This document shows positions 8,192-16,922 of a stretch of 64,000 nt of DNA, piece by piece. The notes beneath the pieces are model-generated. The model saw nothing but the letters and a program-made list of their open reading frames with translations. It had not been told where the DNA came from and searched no databases. The translations under genes and the position numbers were made by a program. Numbering within the stretch: the stretch's first letter is position 1; each line of letters opens with the position of its first letter. Source of the DNA: Candidatus Acidulidesulfobacter diazotrophicus (lineage in GTDB: Bacteria; SZUA-79; Acidulodesulfobacterales; Acidulodesulfobacteraceae); NCBI GenBank assembly GCA_004195025.1, contig SGBB01000008.1, positions 1 to 64,000 on the forward strand. The letters run 5' to 3'.

Positions 8192-8638
8192 TTAAAAAAA
8201 ACCGAAACCGTCTAACCCTAATGACTTGCCTGCATCTGAGAATATAATAACTAATTCGCATATTATAAATGTAAGATTAATGCCGAGATTTGCTGAAGAT
8301 ATCCAGTACATTGACAATAAATAATTTAAATTTAAAAAAATTCCTATGACTGCGGCTATCGGCGTTAAAAATCCGACGGCAAGAAGAAGTCCAGCGGTCA
8401 GCTCTCCTATGACAACCAATAAGGCAAATAAAAATGAATTTGGAATAACATAATTGTTTAAAAAATTAGAATACCATATAATAGGGTCATGTCCTGCAAA
8501 AAAAGCTATCTTATTATGGAAAGAAGAAAAAAAAGACGGGTTTAATTTAAAATGAACCGCATATAGAAAAAAAATTCCGATATAAATTCTAAGAAGCCCT
8601 GCCCATAAATTTCCGTTTTTTATATTCATAATATCCAA
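8192..8638 (-). CDS. DoxX family membrane protein
   Basis: 148 residues with four hydrophobic helices. The first contains LLRIYIGIFFLYAVHFKL and the third GELTAGLLLAVGFLTP, which match the DoxX/DoxD pattern. Relatives include the thiosulfate:quinone oxidoreductase subunit DoxD and redox-homeostasis DoxX proteins. In a sulfur-metabolising organism a quinone-linked role is attractive, but no DoxA partner is adjacent and the short length fits generic DoxX better. It stands alone between tRNA-His and transketolase. Confidence 0.7.
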   Translation of the reverse strand: MDIMNIKNGNLWAGLLRIYIGIFFLYAVHFKLNPSFFSSFHNKIAFFAGHDPIIWYSNFLNNYVIPNSFLFALLVVIGELTAGLLLAVGFLTPIAAVIGIFLNLNYLLSMYWISSANLGINLTFIICELVIIFSDAGKSLGLDGFGFF

Positions 8639-8912
8639 AAATATATTTAAATTAGATAATATTTGATTATAATATTTTTTAACAATGAAAATAAAAAATT
8701 TATTTTCATTGTATTATATTATATGTTTTATTTGAAAATAATATCATAAAAAAATTTTGCATTGAATATTTACAATATTAGTATGAAATTTAATGACGCC
8801 GTTTATACAAAAAAATGATTTAATAATATTTAATGTTCGCAATAAATATGAGTCTAAAACAATTAAAACAATCTTTTTATAAATAATAATAAATTTAACA
8901 GTTCAAATAAAA

Positions 8913-10847
8913 TTATAAAGTTTCTTTAATCGCGTTATATAAACCTTCAGGCGAAAGTCCAGCTAATTTATATAGATCTTCCGGTTTACCTGAAGAAGAA
9001 TAAAAAGTTGCCCCTAATTTTTTAAATTTTGTTTGAATATTGTTTTCTGCAAGCAATGACCCAATAGCAGTTCCGAGTCCTGTTTTTACATTATGGTCTT
9101 CAATTGTAATAATAAGCCCTGTTTGCGCTGCAATTTTTAAGTCTTCAATATCAATATCCGAGGGACAGGAAACGTTAAGAAGCATTGGTTTTATTCCGTC
9201 TTTTTGAAGCATTTTTGCGCCTTCTATTGCGTGAACCGTCATATTTCCTGCAGATATAATACAAACATCGCCGCCGTCTATTACTTTATCCATTTTGCCG
9301 TATTTAAATTCATAATTATTTCCAAACGCGGGGGCATTCTCATTATTTAAAATAATAGGTATAATTGAGCGTCCCATTATAACGGCAAAATTGCCTTCAT
9401 GAGAAGCTATGTATCGTATCGCTCTATCCGTCTGGTTAGGATCGGCAGGTAATATTACTTTAAATCCGAATATGGAATTTAAAAGACCGAAATAATCAAT
9501 ACACTGATGTGTTTTTCCGTCTTCACCGACGTCTATCCCGCTATGAGTGCATACTACTTTAAGATTGGTGTGATTTATATCATTCAACCTTTGCTGGTTG
9601 TAAACTTCGTCAATGCCGAATACGCCAAAATCCGCAAAAAATGAAAGAATGCCTGCAGTTGATATTGCGCCGGATATGGTAGCCGTATTATGCTCTTCAA
9701 TACCTGATTCAAAAAAATGGTCGGGAAATAACGATTTAAAACTTCCTGTTTTAACAGAACCCTCAAGATCGCAGTCAAAAACAGCCATCGGAAGTTTTTT
9801 CCCGTCTATTTTTATATTATAGTTTTTTGCAATATCTGCTAATGCATTTCCAAATGCCGAACGATTATCTATATTTTTTTCTCTTGTATATGTAATAGCA
9901 TTTCCGGCATTTTTAATTGTAATATAATTATTTTTATGAGCCGGCAGCGGTCTAATCGAAAATTTCTGTTTTCTTCTGTCAAGATATTCGGCTAAATTAT
10001 CAGGTTCTCCGAGCTCAATTAAAGCTTTTTTACAATCTTCTATATTTAAAGTAGAGCCATGAAATTTGGCGTTGTTTTCCATAAAAGACACGCCTTTTCC
10101 CATCACGGTATTTGCAATAATTGCAACAGGAGCATTAATTGAATGCGCTTTTTTAATTGCTTTATATATATCGTCAAAATTGTGTCCGTCAATTTCAAAA
10201 GTATGAAATCCGTCAGCCTCAAAATTTTGTTTTATGTTATCAGGCATAATATCCGAAATTTTCCCGCCAATCTGTAAACCGTTATGGTCAACAATTACGG
10301 TTAAATTATTTAATTTATATTTAGCGGCAAACCTGCGAGCCTCCGATATTTGACCTTTTGTTTGCTCTCCGTCCCCCATAATACAATAAATATGATTGTT
10401 ATAATTGTGCAGTTTAGAAGCAAGCGCAAATCCGCATGCGGCGGAAAGACCCTGTCCTAAATTTCCCGTATCCCATTCAACCCCTGTAACAGATTTTTCT
10501 ACATGCCCTTCAAAAGGCGAACCTGCATATCTAAACCATGTAATGGCGTCATCTATATTGAAAAAACCGTAATTTCCCAATGCCGAGTAAACTCCGGGAG
10601 ATGTATGCCCGTGGCTGACTAAAATAATATCTCTGTCTTCTTTAAATGGATTGTCGTTATAGACAAAACCGAAACCGTATAGAATAGAATAAATATCAAT
10701 AGAAGACATTGAACCGCCGGGATGACCGGAAGAGGCTGCCGTAGTCATTTTTAATATATCGCCCCTGCATTTTTGAGTAAAATTTTTTAAGAACGATATT
10801 TCTTCATTGGATAACCCGTCTCTGTCAAACCCTTTTTTTAGCTCCAT
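8913..10847 (-). CDS. tkt: Transketolase
   Basis: 644 residues, the length of a single-chain transketolase. The thiamine diphosphate motif begins GDGEQTKGQ near residue 157 and ends with VDHNG; substrate/cofactor segments SHGHTSPG and TGNLGQGLSAA are in the N-terminal half, and the catalytic glutamate for TPP activation is in FESGIEEHN. It interconverts C5 and C3/C4-C6-C7 sugar phosphates in the non-oxidative pentose phosphate pathway. It lies 24 bases downstream of transaldolase on the same strand, so the two are probably one operon, next to the dsr cluster and not far from zwf and gnd. Confidence 0.93.
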   Translation of the reverse strand: MELKKGFDRDGLSNEEISFLKNFTQKCRGDILKMTTAASSGHPGGSMSSIDIYSILYGFGFVYNDNPFKEDRDIILVSHGHTSPGVYSALGNYGFFNIDDAITWFRYAGSPFEGHVEKSVTGVEWDTGNLGQGLSAACGFALASKLHNYNNHIYCIMGDGEQTKGQISEARRFAAKYKLNNLTVIVDHNGLQIGGKISDIMPDNIKQNFEADGFHTFEIDGHNFDDIYKAIKKAHSINAPVAIIANTVMGKGVSFMENNAKFHGSTLNIEDCKKALIELGEPDNLAEYLDRRKQKFSIRPLPAHKNNYITIKNAGNAITYTREKNIDNRSAFGNALADIAKNYNIKIDGKKLPMAVFDCDLEGSVKTGSFKSLFPDHFFESGIEEHNTATISGAISTAGILSFFADFGVFGIDEVYNQQRLNDINHTNLKVVCTHSGIDVGEDGKTHQCIDYFGLLNSIFGFKVILPADPNQTDRAIRYIASHEGNFAVIMGRSIIPIILNNENAPAFGNNYEFKYGKMDKVIDGGDVCIISAGNMTVHAIEGAKMLQKDGIKPMLLNVSCPSDIDIEDLKIAAQTGLIITIEDHNVKTGLGTAIGSLLAENNIQTKFKKLGATFYSSSGKPEDLYKLAGLSPEGLYNAIKETL

Positions 10848-10871
10848 TTTATTTTTCCTCCGGATAAAAAA

Positions 10872-12017
10872 TCACACATTTTTGATTGAATCTAAAAGTT
10901 TATTATATGATTCTTCAAATGACTTAACGCCTTCTTTTTGCAAAACTTCTCCTGCCTGTTCGGTATCTATACCTAATTTTTTAAGATCATTAAGAATATT
11001 AACGGAATTTTCAAAATCATAACTTGCGGTATCGGATTTAATATTTCCGTGGTCGGCAATACTTTCAATTGTTTGTTCCGGTAATGTATTAACGGTATTT
11101 TTAGCAATTAAAGGTTCTACATATTTTAAATCGTAATAATCGGGATTTTTAGTACTTGTGCTTGCCCATAGGGGTCTTTGAATATTTGCGCCCGCTGATT
11201 CTAATTTTTTAAATCTGCCGCTATTTAATATTTCAAGAAATTTGTTATATATAACCTTAATATTGGCAACCGCGGCCATACCTTTTAATGGAATAATTTT
11301 GTTTTTATTATCTGCATTACCGGTATTGTTATTTAATATATCATCTAACAATTTATCAATCATTGTGTCAAGTCTGCTTATAAAAACACTTGCTACGCTG
11401 TGTATTTTATTAATATTAATTCCATTTTTTAATGCGATTTCTAAGCCTTCCATATAAGCATCTGCAACATTTATGTAGTGGGTTAATGAAAACATTAACG
11501 TAACATTGACGTTTATACCTTTTGCTATAATTTGGGTTATAGCGGATAAACCTTCTTTTGTAGCAGGTATTTTAATTAATAAATTGGGTTCGTTTATTGA
11601 ATAAAAAATTCTCGCGGCTTCTTTAACCGAAGTTTCAGTGTCCATAGCTATATTAGGCGGAACCTCTATGCTGACAAATCCGTCATTGCCTTCTGTCTTT
11701 TCATAAACAGGATAAAGTAATTTAGCGGCATCTTTTATATCTTTTTGAGTAATAGCATCGTATATTTTAAATGTGTCTAAACCTTGGGACGACATATTTT
11801 TAATAGTTTCGGGGTAATTGCACTTACCGGAATCAATCGCTTTTTCAAATATTGAAGGATTGGAGGTAATTCCCGTGATTATATTATTATCAACCAATGA
11901 TTTAAGTTCTCCCGAATCAATCATGCATCTTGAAATATTGTCTAACCACGGGCTTTGTCCGCATTCAAGAAGTTTTTCAAACTTATTTTTATTAGATACC
12001 AATAAATCAATATTCAT
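10872..12017 (-). CDS. tal: Transaldolase (long form)
   Basis: 381 residues, matching the longer bacterial transaldolase group. Recognisable segments are ITSNPSIFEKAI near residue 49, the Schiff-base lysine in LLIKIPATKEGL, NVNVTLMFSL and RPLWASTSTKNP. It transfers dihydroxyacetone units between sedoheptulose-7-phosphate and glyceraldehyde-3-phosphate. It precedes transketolase with 24 bases between them, giving a non-oxidative pentose phosphate pair. Confidence 0.92.
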   Translation of the reverse strand: MNIDLLVSNKNKFEKLLECGQSPWLDNISRCMIDSGELKSLVDNNIITGITSNPSIFEKAIDSGKCNYPETIKNMSSQGLDTFKIYDAITQKDIKDAAKLLYPVYEKTEGNDGFVSIEVPPNIAMDTETSVKEAARIFYSINEPNLLIKIPATKEGLSAITQIIAKGINVNVTLMFSLTHYINVADAYMEGLEIALKNGININKIHSVASVFISRLDTMIDKLLDDILNNNTGNADNKNKIIPLKGMAAVANIKVIYNKFLEILNSGRFKKLESAGANIQRPLWASTSTKNPDYYDLKYVEPLIAKNTVNTLPEQTIESIADHGNIKSDTASYDFENSVNILNDLKKLGIDTEQAGEVLQKEGVKSFEESYNKLLDSIKNV

Positions 12018-12092
12018 AATCGCACAGTCAGTTTAAATTTATATAAAAATAAAATACATAAATCTAAACTTTGACGCCTCCATATAAAAATT

Positions 12093-12461
12093 TTAATTTT
12101 TAAAAAATAGCCATTGATTCTCGCCTGCTTTTTCAAACTTTAGCAATGTATATTCGCCATTTATTTTTTTTCCTTTAAAAACTAAAATATATTTATCATT
12201 ATCTTTTTTTAATAAATCGTAAGTTCCTCTATCCCATATCTTGACAGTTCCGGCTCCATAATGCCCTTTAGGTATTATTCCTTCAAAATTTGCGTATGCA
12301 AGCGGATGGTCTTCAACTTTTATTGCAAGATGTTTTATGCCTTTATTTACAGGAGGCTCTTTGGGCAGAGCGAATGAAACTAAAACATTGTTTTCTTCAA
12401 ATCTTAAATCCCAATGCAAATGACTTGCATGATGTTCATGTATAACAAAAATTTTATCCAT
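12093..12461 (-). CDS. Stand-alone LigD-type 3'-phosphoesterase domain protein
   Basis: 122 residues that correspond to the phosphoesterase (PE) module of ligase D. Metal-binding and catalytic segments HEHHASHLHWDLR (near residue 8) and VEDHPLAYANFEG plus GAGTVKIWDRG are intact. In LigD this domain trims 3'-ribonucleotide/phosphate ends during non-homologous end joining. No Ku, polymerase or ligase domain is nearby, so it acts alone or with partners elsewhere. It lies downstream-proximal to the transaldolase/transketolase pair in the opposite functional class; co-transcription is possible but not obviously meaningful. Confidence 0.83.
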   Translation of the reverse strand: MDKIFVIHEHHASHLHWDLRFEENNVLVSFALPKEPPVNKGIKHLAIKVEDHPLAYANFEGIIPKGHYGAGTVKIWDRGTYDLLKKDNDKYILVFKGKKINGEYTLLKFEKAGENQWLFFKN

Positions 12462-12571
12462 TAATTATTATAATTAATTAAATCTTTAAAGTAATTATAA
12501 AATTCCATATTTTATTATATTTAAATTATATCATAAAAAATTTAAAAACAGAACTTACTTATACTCCCTTC

Positions 12572-12690
12572 TATAGAAATTTATTTTCTGGATTCCCGCA
12601 TTAGGGGGAATGACTTTGATAGGATTTATAGTTTCATCTGTCGAGTGTCATTCCTACGAAAGCAGGAAAGCTAAGAGGATAGAAACGCAT
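12572..12690. repeat. Palindromic repeat related to the element inside the dsr operon
   Basis: Shares ATAGAAATTTATTTTCTGG, GGAATGACTTTG and GTGTCATTCC-CGAAAGC blocks with the element at 16647-16810. The TTCCC...GGAATGAC / GTCATTCC arms are mutually inverted, so it can fold. It lies downstream of dsrH. The two copies therefore bracket dsrM-K-E-F-H. The end points here are approximate. Confidence 0.6.
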
Positions 12691-12844
12691 GCCGTTTCTG
12701 TTCGCGAGACTATAAGCCGAGAGCGAATGCGGTCATCTAATATTGCTTATCATTGAAATATTATTGATAGTTTCTAAAGAAGAGTCAAGGTACTCCTATA
12801 ATCTAATCCTGTGATAGAAATACCAATTAACTCCCTTGCCTTTG

Positions 12845-12867
12845 TCCCCTCCCGCAAGGGGAGGGGA
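12845..12867. terminator. GC-rich hairpin downstream of dsrH
   Basis: TCCCCTCCC (12845-12853), 5-base loop, GGGAGGGGA (12859-12867): a perfect 9-bp stem standing out from very AT-rich DNA, about 105 bases beyond the dsrH stop. No T-run follows on either strand, so it may equally be a short dispersed palindrome. The rest of the 12462-12972 gap has no credible gene. Confidence 0.4.
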
Positions 12868-12972
12868 GTTATATGAGGAAACTTCTCTCCAGCATAAAAT
12901 GCTAAAGAGACTAATTTAAAATTTATAATGCGGAACTAGAAACGACATTAAGATTTTTAACTTAAGATATCG

Positions 12973-13278
12973 CTACCAAGTAATAGATTTAGGAGAGTCA
13001 ATAGCAAGATCCACAAAACCCTGATAATCTACCGGCTTAGCTAAGGAAATTATCTCATCGCTTTTAATGCCTCTTGCTTCGGTATCTGGAGAAAGGTAGT
13101 ATATAGAGCACGTTTGTGAAGCATCGGAAACGTGTTTTTCAAACATTCCGCCCTTTTTTACAGCATAAATTCCATCCTCGGTAAAAAGAATTACATCGCC
13201 TTTTTTTATATATTTAAGACAACTACTTAAAGAAGATGTTTCATAAGGGGATTTTTTTACTATATTAAGCATTTGCAA
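12973..13278 (-). CDS. dsrH: DsrH, sulfur relay protein
   Basis: 101 residues, the usual DsrH/TusB length. The conserved cysteine is present at position 20 (SLSSCLKYIKKGD) followed by LFTEDGIYAV, the hallmark of the family. DsrE2F2H2 is a cytoplasmic heterohexamer that receives sulfur from TusA and passes it to DsrC. It is last in the dsrE-F-H set and the last gene of the dsr cluster. DsrEFH is typical of sulfur oxidisers, yet this cluster also encodes DsrD. Confidence 0.9.
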   Translation of the reverse strand: MQMLNIVKKSPYETSSLSSCLKYIKKGDVILFTEDGIYAVKKGGMFEKHVSDASQTCSIYYLSPDTEARGIKSDEIISLAKPVDYQGFVDLAIDSPKSITW

Positions 13279-13371
13279 TTCACCTCATGTTTATAATTTT
13301 ATAATTATAGTTTATTTTTTTATTATTCATAATTTAAAATTTACAAAGTATTATTATTATACATATAAATA

Positions 13372-13749
13372 TTAGAACGGCAATATGACTTTCATTTCGT
13401 CTATTCTGCTTATCAGATCAGCCCTTTTCAATACCTCAACCTCTGTAAGAAGATCTTCTTCTTTCATGCCTCTTTCTTCAAGCGATTCTTTTTCGACGTA
13501 TAAATGAGACACCTCAAAGTCATCTACAATAACAAGATAAGTCTGTGTAAAATTTTTTATATTTATCAAGGAGGGGTTCTGTCCTTTTTTTAAAGAAAGC
13601 ACTCCATCACCGATAAAAGCGACGCTAATGTCCTGTTCGTATGCGCTGAACATTATCATAGCTTCTATTGCTTCCTGCTCATAAATAGTTCCATAAGGGG
13701 CGGTTTTGCATAAAAACATAATTTTCGCTTTTGACTCTTGATCTACCAT
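13372..13749 (-). CDS. dsrF: DsrF, sulfur relay protein
   Basis: 125 residues. The start KIMFLCKTAPYGTIYEQEAIEAMI is the DsrF/TusC pattern (xxAPYG followed by a helix), and the central VAFIGDGVLSLKKGQ matches the family. The protein is a structural subunit of the DsrEFH hexamer and needs no catalytic cysteine. It lies between dsrE and dsrH with about 80-95 bases on each side. An intact ribosome site (AAGGAG) precedes the ATG. Confidence 0.9.
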   Translation of the reverse strand: MVDQESKAKIMFLCKTAPYGTIYEQEAIEAMIMFSAYEQDISVAFIGDGVLSLKKGQNPSLINIKNFTQTYLVIVDDFEVSHLYVEKESLEERGMKEEDLLTEVEVLKRADLISRIDEMKVILPF

Positions 13750-13831
13750 TTGATTATCTCCTTATTCTAAAGTAAATTTATATCATTTCTTCCGCTTAAA
13801 CCCTTTTAAATTTAAATAAACCATATTAGAG

Positions 13832-14182
13832 TTAGAATGTAATCAATCTATCGGATTCAATAGACAATTCGAGAAGTTGCCCTAATCCCGATATTTCCGC
13901 AGATCCGCTCACTGTATCATTCGTCAGCCCTCTTCTTTTTCCTGCAGCAACACAAACAACTAATCTAACCCCTTTTGATTTTAGATCATCCATATACAAT
14001 CTTATATTCCTCTCGCCTTGAGGAGGGTCTAAATACTTATTTGCTGCATAAACGGCATCATCGTAAAAAAATATGCCTGTAATCTCATGACCCTTTTTTA
14101 TTGCGGCTATGACAAAATTATAAGCGCTATCAAAAGCTTGAAAGTTATATGGGCTTTCTTTTACTAATATACCAAATTTCAT
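13832..14182 (-). CDS. dsrE: DsrE, sulfurtransferase subunit of DsrEFH
   Basis: 116 residues. The active-site cysteine C77 is in GVRLVVCVAAGKRRGL, as in DsrE/TusD, and the N-terminus FGILVKESPYN plus FFYDDAVYAANK match the fold. In sulfur oxidisers C77 accepts persulfide sulfur from TusA and hands it to CysB of DsrC. Because CysB is the only cysteine of the DsrC in this operon, this transfer remains chemically possible here. GGAGG precedes the ATG. Confidence 0.93.
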   Translation of the reverse strand: MKFGILVKESPYNFQAFDSAYNFVIAAIKKGHEITGIFFYDDAVYAANKYLDPPQGERNIRLYMDDLKSKGVRLVVCVAAGKRRGLTNDTVSGSAEISGLGQLLELSIESDRLITF

Positions 14183-14256
14183 TGGCCCTCCTAATGTATT
14201 ATTTATTATTAATATTATTATAAACTTAAACTTATCAATTTGTTAAATTAAATAAT

Positions 14257-15747
14257 TTAAAGAATTATTGCTGAGCTTACAAGCTGATGTACGCCACCCA
14301 CCATTTCCTTATCAAAGCCGTATAATGGATACATATTCGTAAACTGGGTCTTGCAAATTGCGCATATCAATGCAAGAAAATTAACGCCTTTATTGTCCAT
14401 TACCTCTTTGATGACCTGCATTTTAGGCATAGAACCTGCAATCCTTACATTCATTACTTCGTCCGTAAGTATTCCGCCGCCGGCACCGCAACAGTAGGTC
14501 TGTGCCTTGTTAGCCCCATCCCTTAATTCAAAAAAATGATTGGCGCATGCTTTTATTAGTTCTCTCGGTATAGTAAGTTGACCATCCTTCGTGTCGCCCA
14601 TTCTTGATGCACGCGCAACATTGCAGGAATCATGAAAGGTAACTATCTTATCATCGTTTGCCGATGGATCCATCTTAATAACCCCGTCTTTGATAAGACC
14701 TAGCGTAAAATCACATATATGCGTCGGCTGCTTGTATTTGCCGTCAAGGAAATCAAATGGTCCGTTCATCGTATTACTGAAATTATACAAAGCTCTCCAT
14801 GCATGACCGCATTCACCCACGACAACCCTCTTAACTTTAAGCCTTCTTGCCTCATCCCATATTCGTTTATTTATTTCCTTTGTATTCTTATAGCTGCCGA
14901 TAAACATACCAAAATTACCGGCTTCCGATGCATAAGAAGAAACAGTCCAGCTTATGCCGGCTTTATAAAATACCTTTGCATAACCGATTAGAGATTCCAT
15001 GTGCGGCATAGCAAAAAAATCTGCCGACGGAGGAACAAGAAGAACTTCGGCGCCTTCCACATCCATAGGAATTTTAATGTCCTTCCCCGTAGCTTCATTT
15101 ATTTCTTCTTCAAGATCATCTAACGTATTTCGGAGCGCCGCCGGAGGAATGCCAAGATTGTTTCCTATTTTGAAAACTTTATGAATTATTTCGGTAGCAT
15201 ATTTTTGTCCTATACCTATACCATCCATAATCTCCCTTGCAGCCATCGTTATTACCGCCGTATCTATTCCGTACGGACAGAAATAAGAACATCGTCTGCA
15301 TTCGGAACACTGATAGTAATACGTAAACCATTTTTTAATCATCTTTTCGCTAAAAGGCTCGGCATCTGCCAGACCCTTAAAAAGACTGCCTGCTGGTGTA
15401 AAATAGTATCTGTAAACCCTTCTCATTAATTCAGCCCTGCCTACAGGCATATTATTTGAATCGGCGGTACCCAAAAAAAATTGACATTTATCTGTACATG
15501 CACCGCACCTAACGCAAATATCCATATAAGTCTTAAGTGCTTTATTGTGAGTTAAAAGTTGTTTAAAGATTCCTACCGCTTTAGTTTCCCATCCATCTTC
15601 CAACGACGCTGGGAAGCCGATTGCCAGCATATCTTCCTTTATACCCGGATACATCTTTTCGTAAGCGCTTGCACCGGGAACAACTTTAGGAATCTTAATC
15701 TCACCTGTTAATATCGGAACTTTATAAGACGCTTTTATTTTAGCCAT
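14257..15747 (-). CDS. dsrK: DsrK, iron-sulfur subunit of the DsrMK complex (HdrD-like)
   Basis: 496 residues. Two ferredoxin-type [4Fe-4S] motifs are intact: C78/C81/C84/C88 (CVRCGACTDKC) and C147/C150/C153/C157 (CSECRRCSYFCP). The C-terminal half is a heterodisulfide-reductase-like domain with GECGHAW, FHDSCN and TYCCGAGGG, which would hold the non-cubane catalytic cluster. DsrK faces the cytoplasm and is thought to exchange electrons between quinol (through DsrM) and the DsrC trisulfide. It starts 35 bases after dsrM, so the two are co-transcribed. The DsrC in this operon lacks one of the two cysteines of that substrate. Confidence 0.94.
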   Translation of the reverse strand: MAKIKASYKVPILTGEIKIPKVVPGASAYEKMYPGIKEDMLAIGFPASLEDGWETKAVGIFKQLLTHNKALKTYMDICVRCGACTDKCQFFLGTADSNNMPVGRAELMRRVYRYYFTPAGSLFKGLADAEPFSEKMIKKWFTYYYQCSECRRCSYFCPYGIDTAVITMAAREIMDGIGIGQKYATEIIHKVFKIGNNLGIPPAALRNTLDDLEEEINEATGKDIKIPMDVEGAEVLLVPPSADFFAMPHMESLIGYAKVFYKAGISWTVSSYASEAGNFGMFIGSYKNTKEINKRIWDEARRLKVKRVVVGECGHAWRALYNFSNTMNGPFDFLDGKYKQPTHICDFTLGLIKDGVIKMDPSANDDKIVTFHDSCNVARASRMGDTKDGQLTIPRELIKACANHFFELRDGANKAQTYCCGAGGGILTDEVMNVRIAGSMPKMQVIKEVMDNKGVNFLALICAICKTQFTNMYPLYGFDKEMVGGVHQLVSSAIIL

Positions 15748-15782
15748 TACTTTATCTCCTGTTTATCTTTATTGTTTTCCCT

Positions 15783-16559
15783 TTAAAGACTCAAATCTTT
15801 TGCATTTGGCTTATAATATCTTTTTTCCTCCGGATTATCCGTCATATAACGGGTAGGACTAAAAAATACGCCCACAAAATGCATAACTTTGCTAAAGGGT
15901 ATATATGCGACAAGTATGAGGATTAATGAATAATGAACAAGAAAATACGGATTGCTAGGTATATTTATAGGATGAAATGTTGCAATACCGTTAATAAACG
16001 GATCTAATCTGTTATCAATTTTCGTTAGAGCGGAAGCAGAAATTAAAAAATTCATAGACAATCCTGCAATAGCTATCATCATTAAAATAATAAGTATTAA
16101 ATAATCCGAAAAAATAGAGATAATTTTAACTCTGTCAACGATCATCCTGCGAAAAAGCAGATAAAATAGCGAAAGAAACATTAAAATACCGAAAACTATG
16201 CCTGCATTCACAAAGAGCGGATACCATGAAGGCAGCGAAACAACACCGTTATGATAATGATAAATAAAATGCCGAGCAAAATGCAGCAATATAAGAATAA
16301 TAAATGAAACATGGAATATATATCCTGCAACCCATGTAGGTTTATTTGCTCTGAATAAACTCTTAAATAATAAAATTTCGCTTGCAACCCTGCCGACTGA
16401 ACCTGCTTTTGTCTGAGGTGCAGGCGTAAGTGCAATCTTTACCGGCATTGGCGTCTTGGCATACACGATTATTTTAATCAAAACACCGATTATAAAAATA
16501 GCTGCTGCAAAATATGTTAATAAAACATACACGCCGCTCAAGAAGTTTAAATCTATCAT
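15783..16559 (-). CDS. dsrM: DsrM, membrane cytochrome b subunit (NarI-like, short form)
   Basis: 258 residues with about five membrane helices (near 10-32, 76-98, 113-136, 149-172, 197-220). Candidate heme b ligands lie in the helices: H83, H93/H97, H199 and H217. It is a quinone-linked NarI-like cytochrome. Its length resembles the short DsrM of sulfur oxidisers more than the longer forms of many sulfate reducers (family knowledge). It heads the dsrMKEFH block, 354 bases downstream of dsrC. dsrJ, dsrO, dsrP and dsrT are not in the window. Confidence 0.87.
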   Translation of the reverse strand: MIDLNFLSGVYVLLTYFAAAIFIIGVLIKIIVYAKTPMPVKIALTPAPQTKAGSVGRVASEILLFKSLFRANKPTWVAGYIFHVSFIILILLHFARHFIYHYHNGVVSLPSWYPLFVNAGIVFGILMFLSLFYLLFRRMIVDRVKIISIFSDYLILIILMMIAIAGLSMNFLISASALTKIDNRLDPFINGIATFHPINIPSNPYFLVHYSLILILVAYIPFSKVMHFVGVFFSPTRYMTDNPEEKRYYKPNAKDLSL

Positions 16560-16646
16560 AATTGAATCTCCTTTAATACTCGTTATGCCTTTTTAAAATA
16601 AAAAACACTCTATTATATATATGGCAGCTGCAAGGCGAGCCGTTAA

Positions 16647-16810
16647 CCAAAATTGCCGATAGAAAATTTATTTTCTGGATCCCTGCCAGCGCTGGAATGA
16701 CTTTGCGGATATTTAAGCTTTCACCCAATGGGTGTCATTCCCTCGAAAGCGGGAATCCAGTGTTTATACAACTTTAGAGCTATTTTAAAGATTTCTATCG
16801 GCAATTTTGG
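16647..16810. repeat. 164-bp element with perfect 19-bp terminal inverted repeats inside the dsr cluster
   Basis: CCAAAATTGCCGATAGAAA (16647-16665) is repeated exactly in inverse at 16792-16810. Internal CTGGATCCC...GGAATGAC and GTCATTCC...GGGAATCCAG arms are also inverted, so nearly the whole element can fold into one long hairpin. No coding capacity. It is MITE-like or a large palindromic repeat of the widespread GTCATTCC type, lying between dsrC and dsrM. It could mark an insertion, act as a partial terminator, or stabilise the upstream dsr mRNA. Confidence 0.8.
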
Positions 16811-16832
16811 ACAGTGAGACCAACCTTGCAAA

Positions 16833-16922
16833 AAAGACATATTTTTATTTATACACAATTTTAACTAAGCTGCGACAGAATTTGTTTAATATTATACTAA
16901 AGACATTTTTTATTTATACACA
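16833..16922. repeat. 24/25-bp direct repeat copying the 3' end of dsrC
   Basis: AAAGACAT-TTTTT-ATTTATACACA at 16899-16922 spans the last Cys and Val codons, the stop codon and the following bases of dsrC. An almost identical copy (one inserted base) lies at 16833-16857, 66 bases away. It suggests a local duplication at the end of dsrC. Confidence 0.7.

Noticed and set aside
13372-14182. dsrE and dsrF as tusD and tusC of tRNA thiolation
   Set aside because: The context with dsrAB, dsrMK, dsrL and DsrC argues for DsrEF; a tRNA role cannot be formally excluded but is less likely.
16647-16810. Foldback element as an insertion sequence
   Set aside because: Only 164 bp and no transposase; at most a non-autonomous relative.
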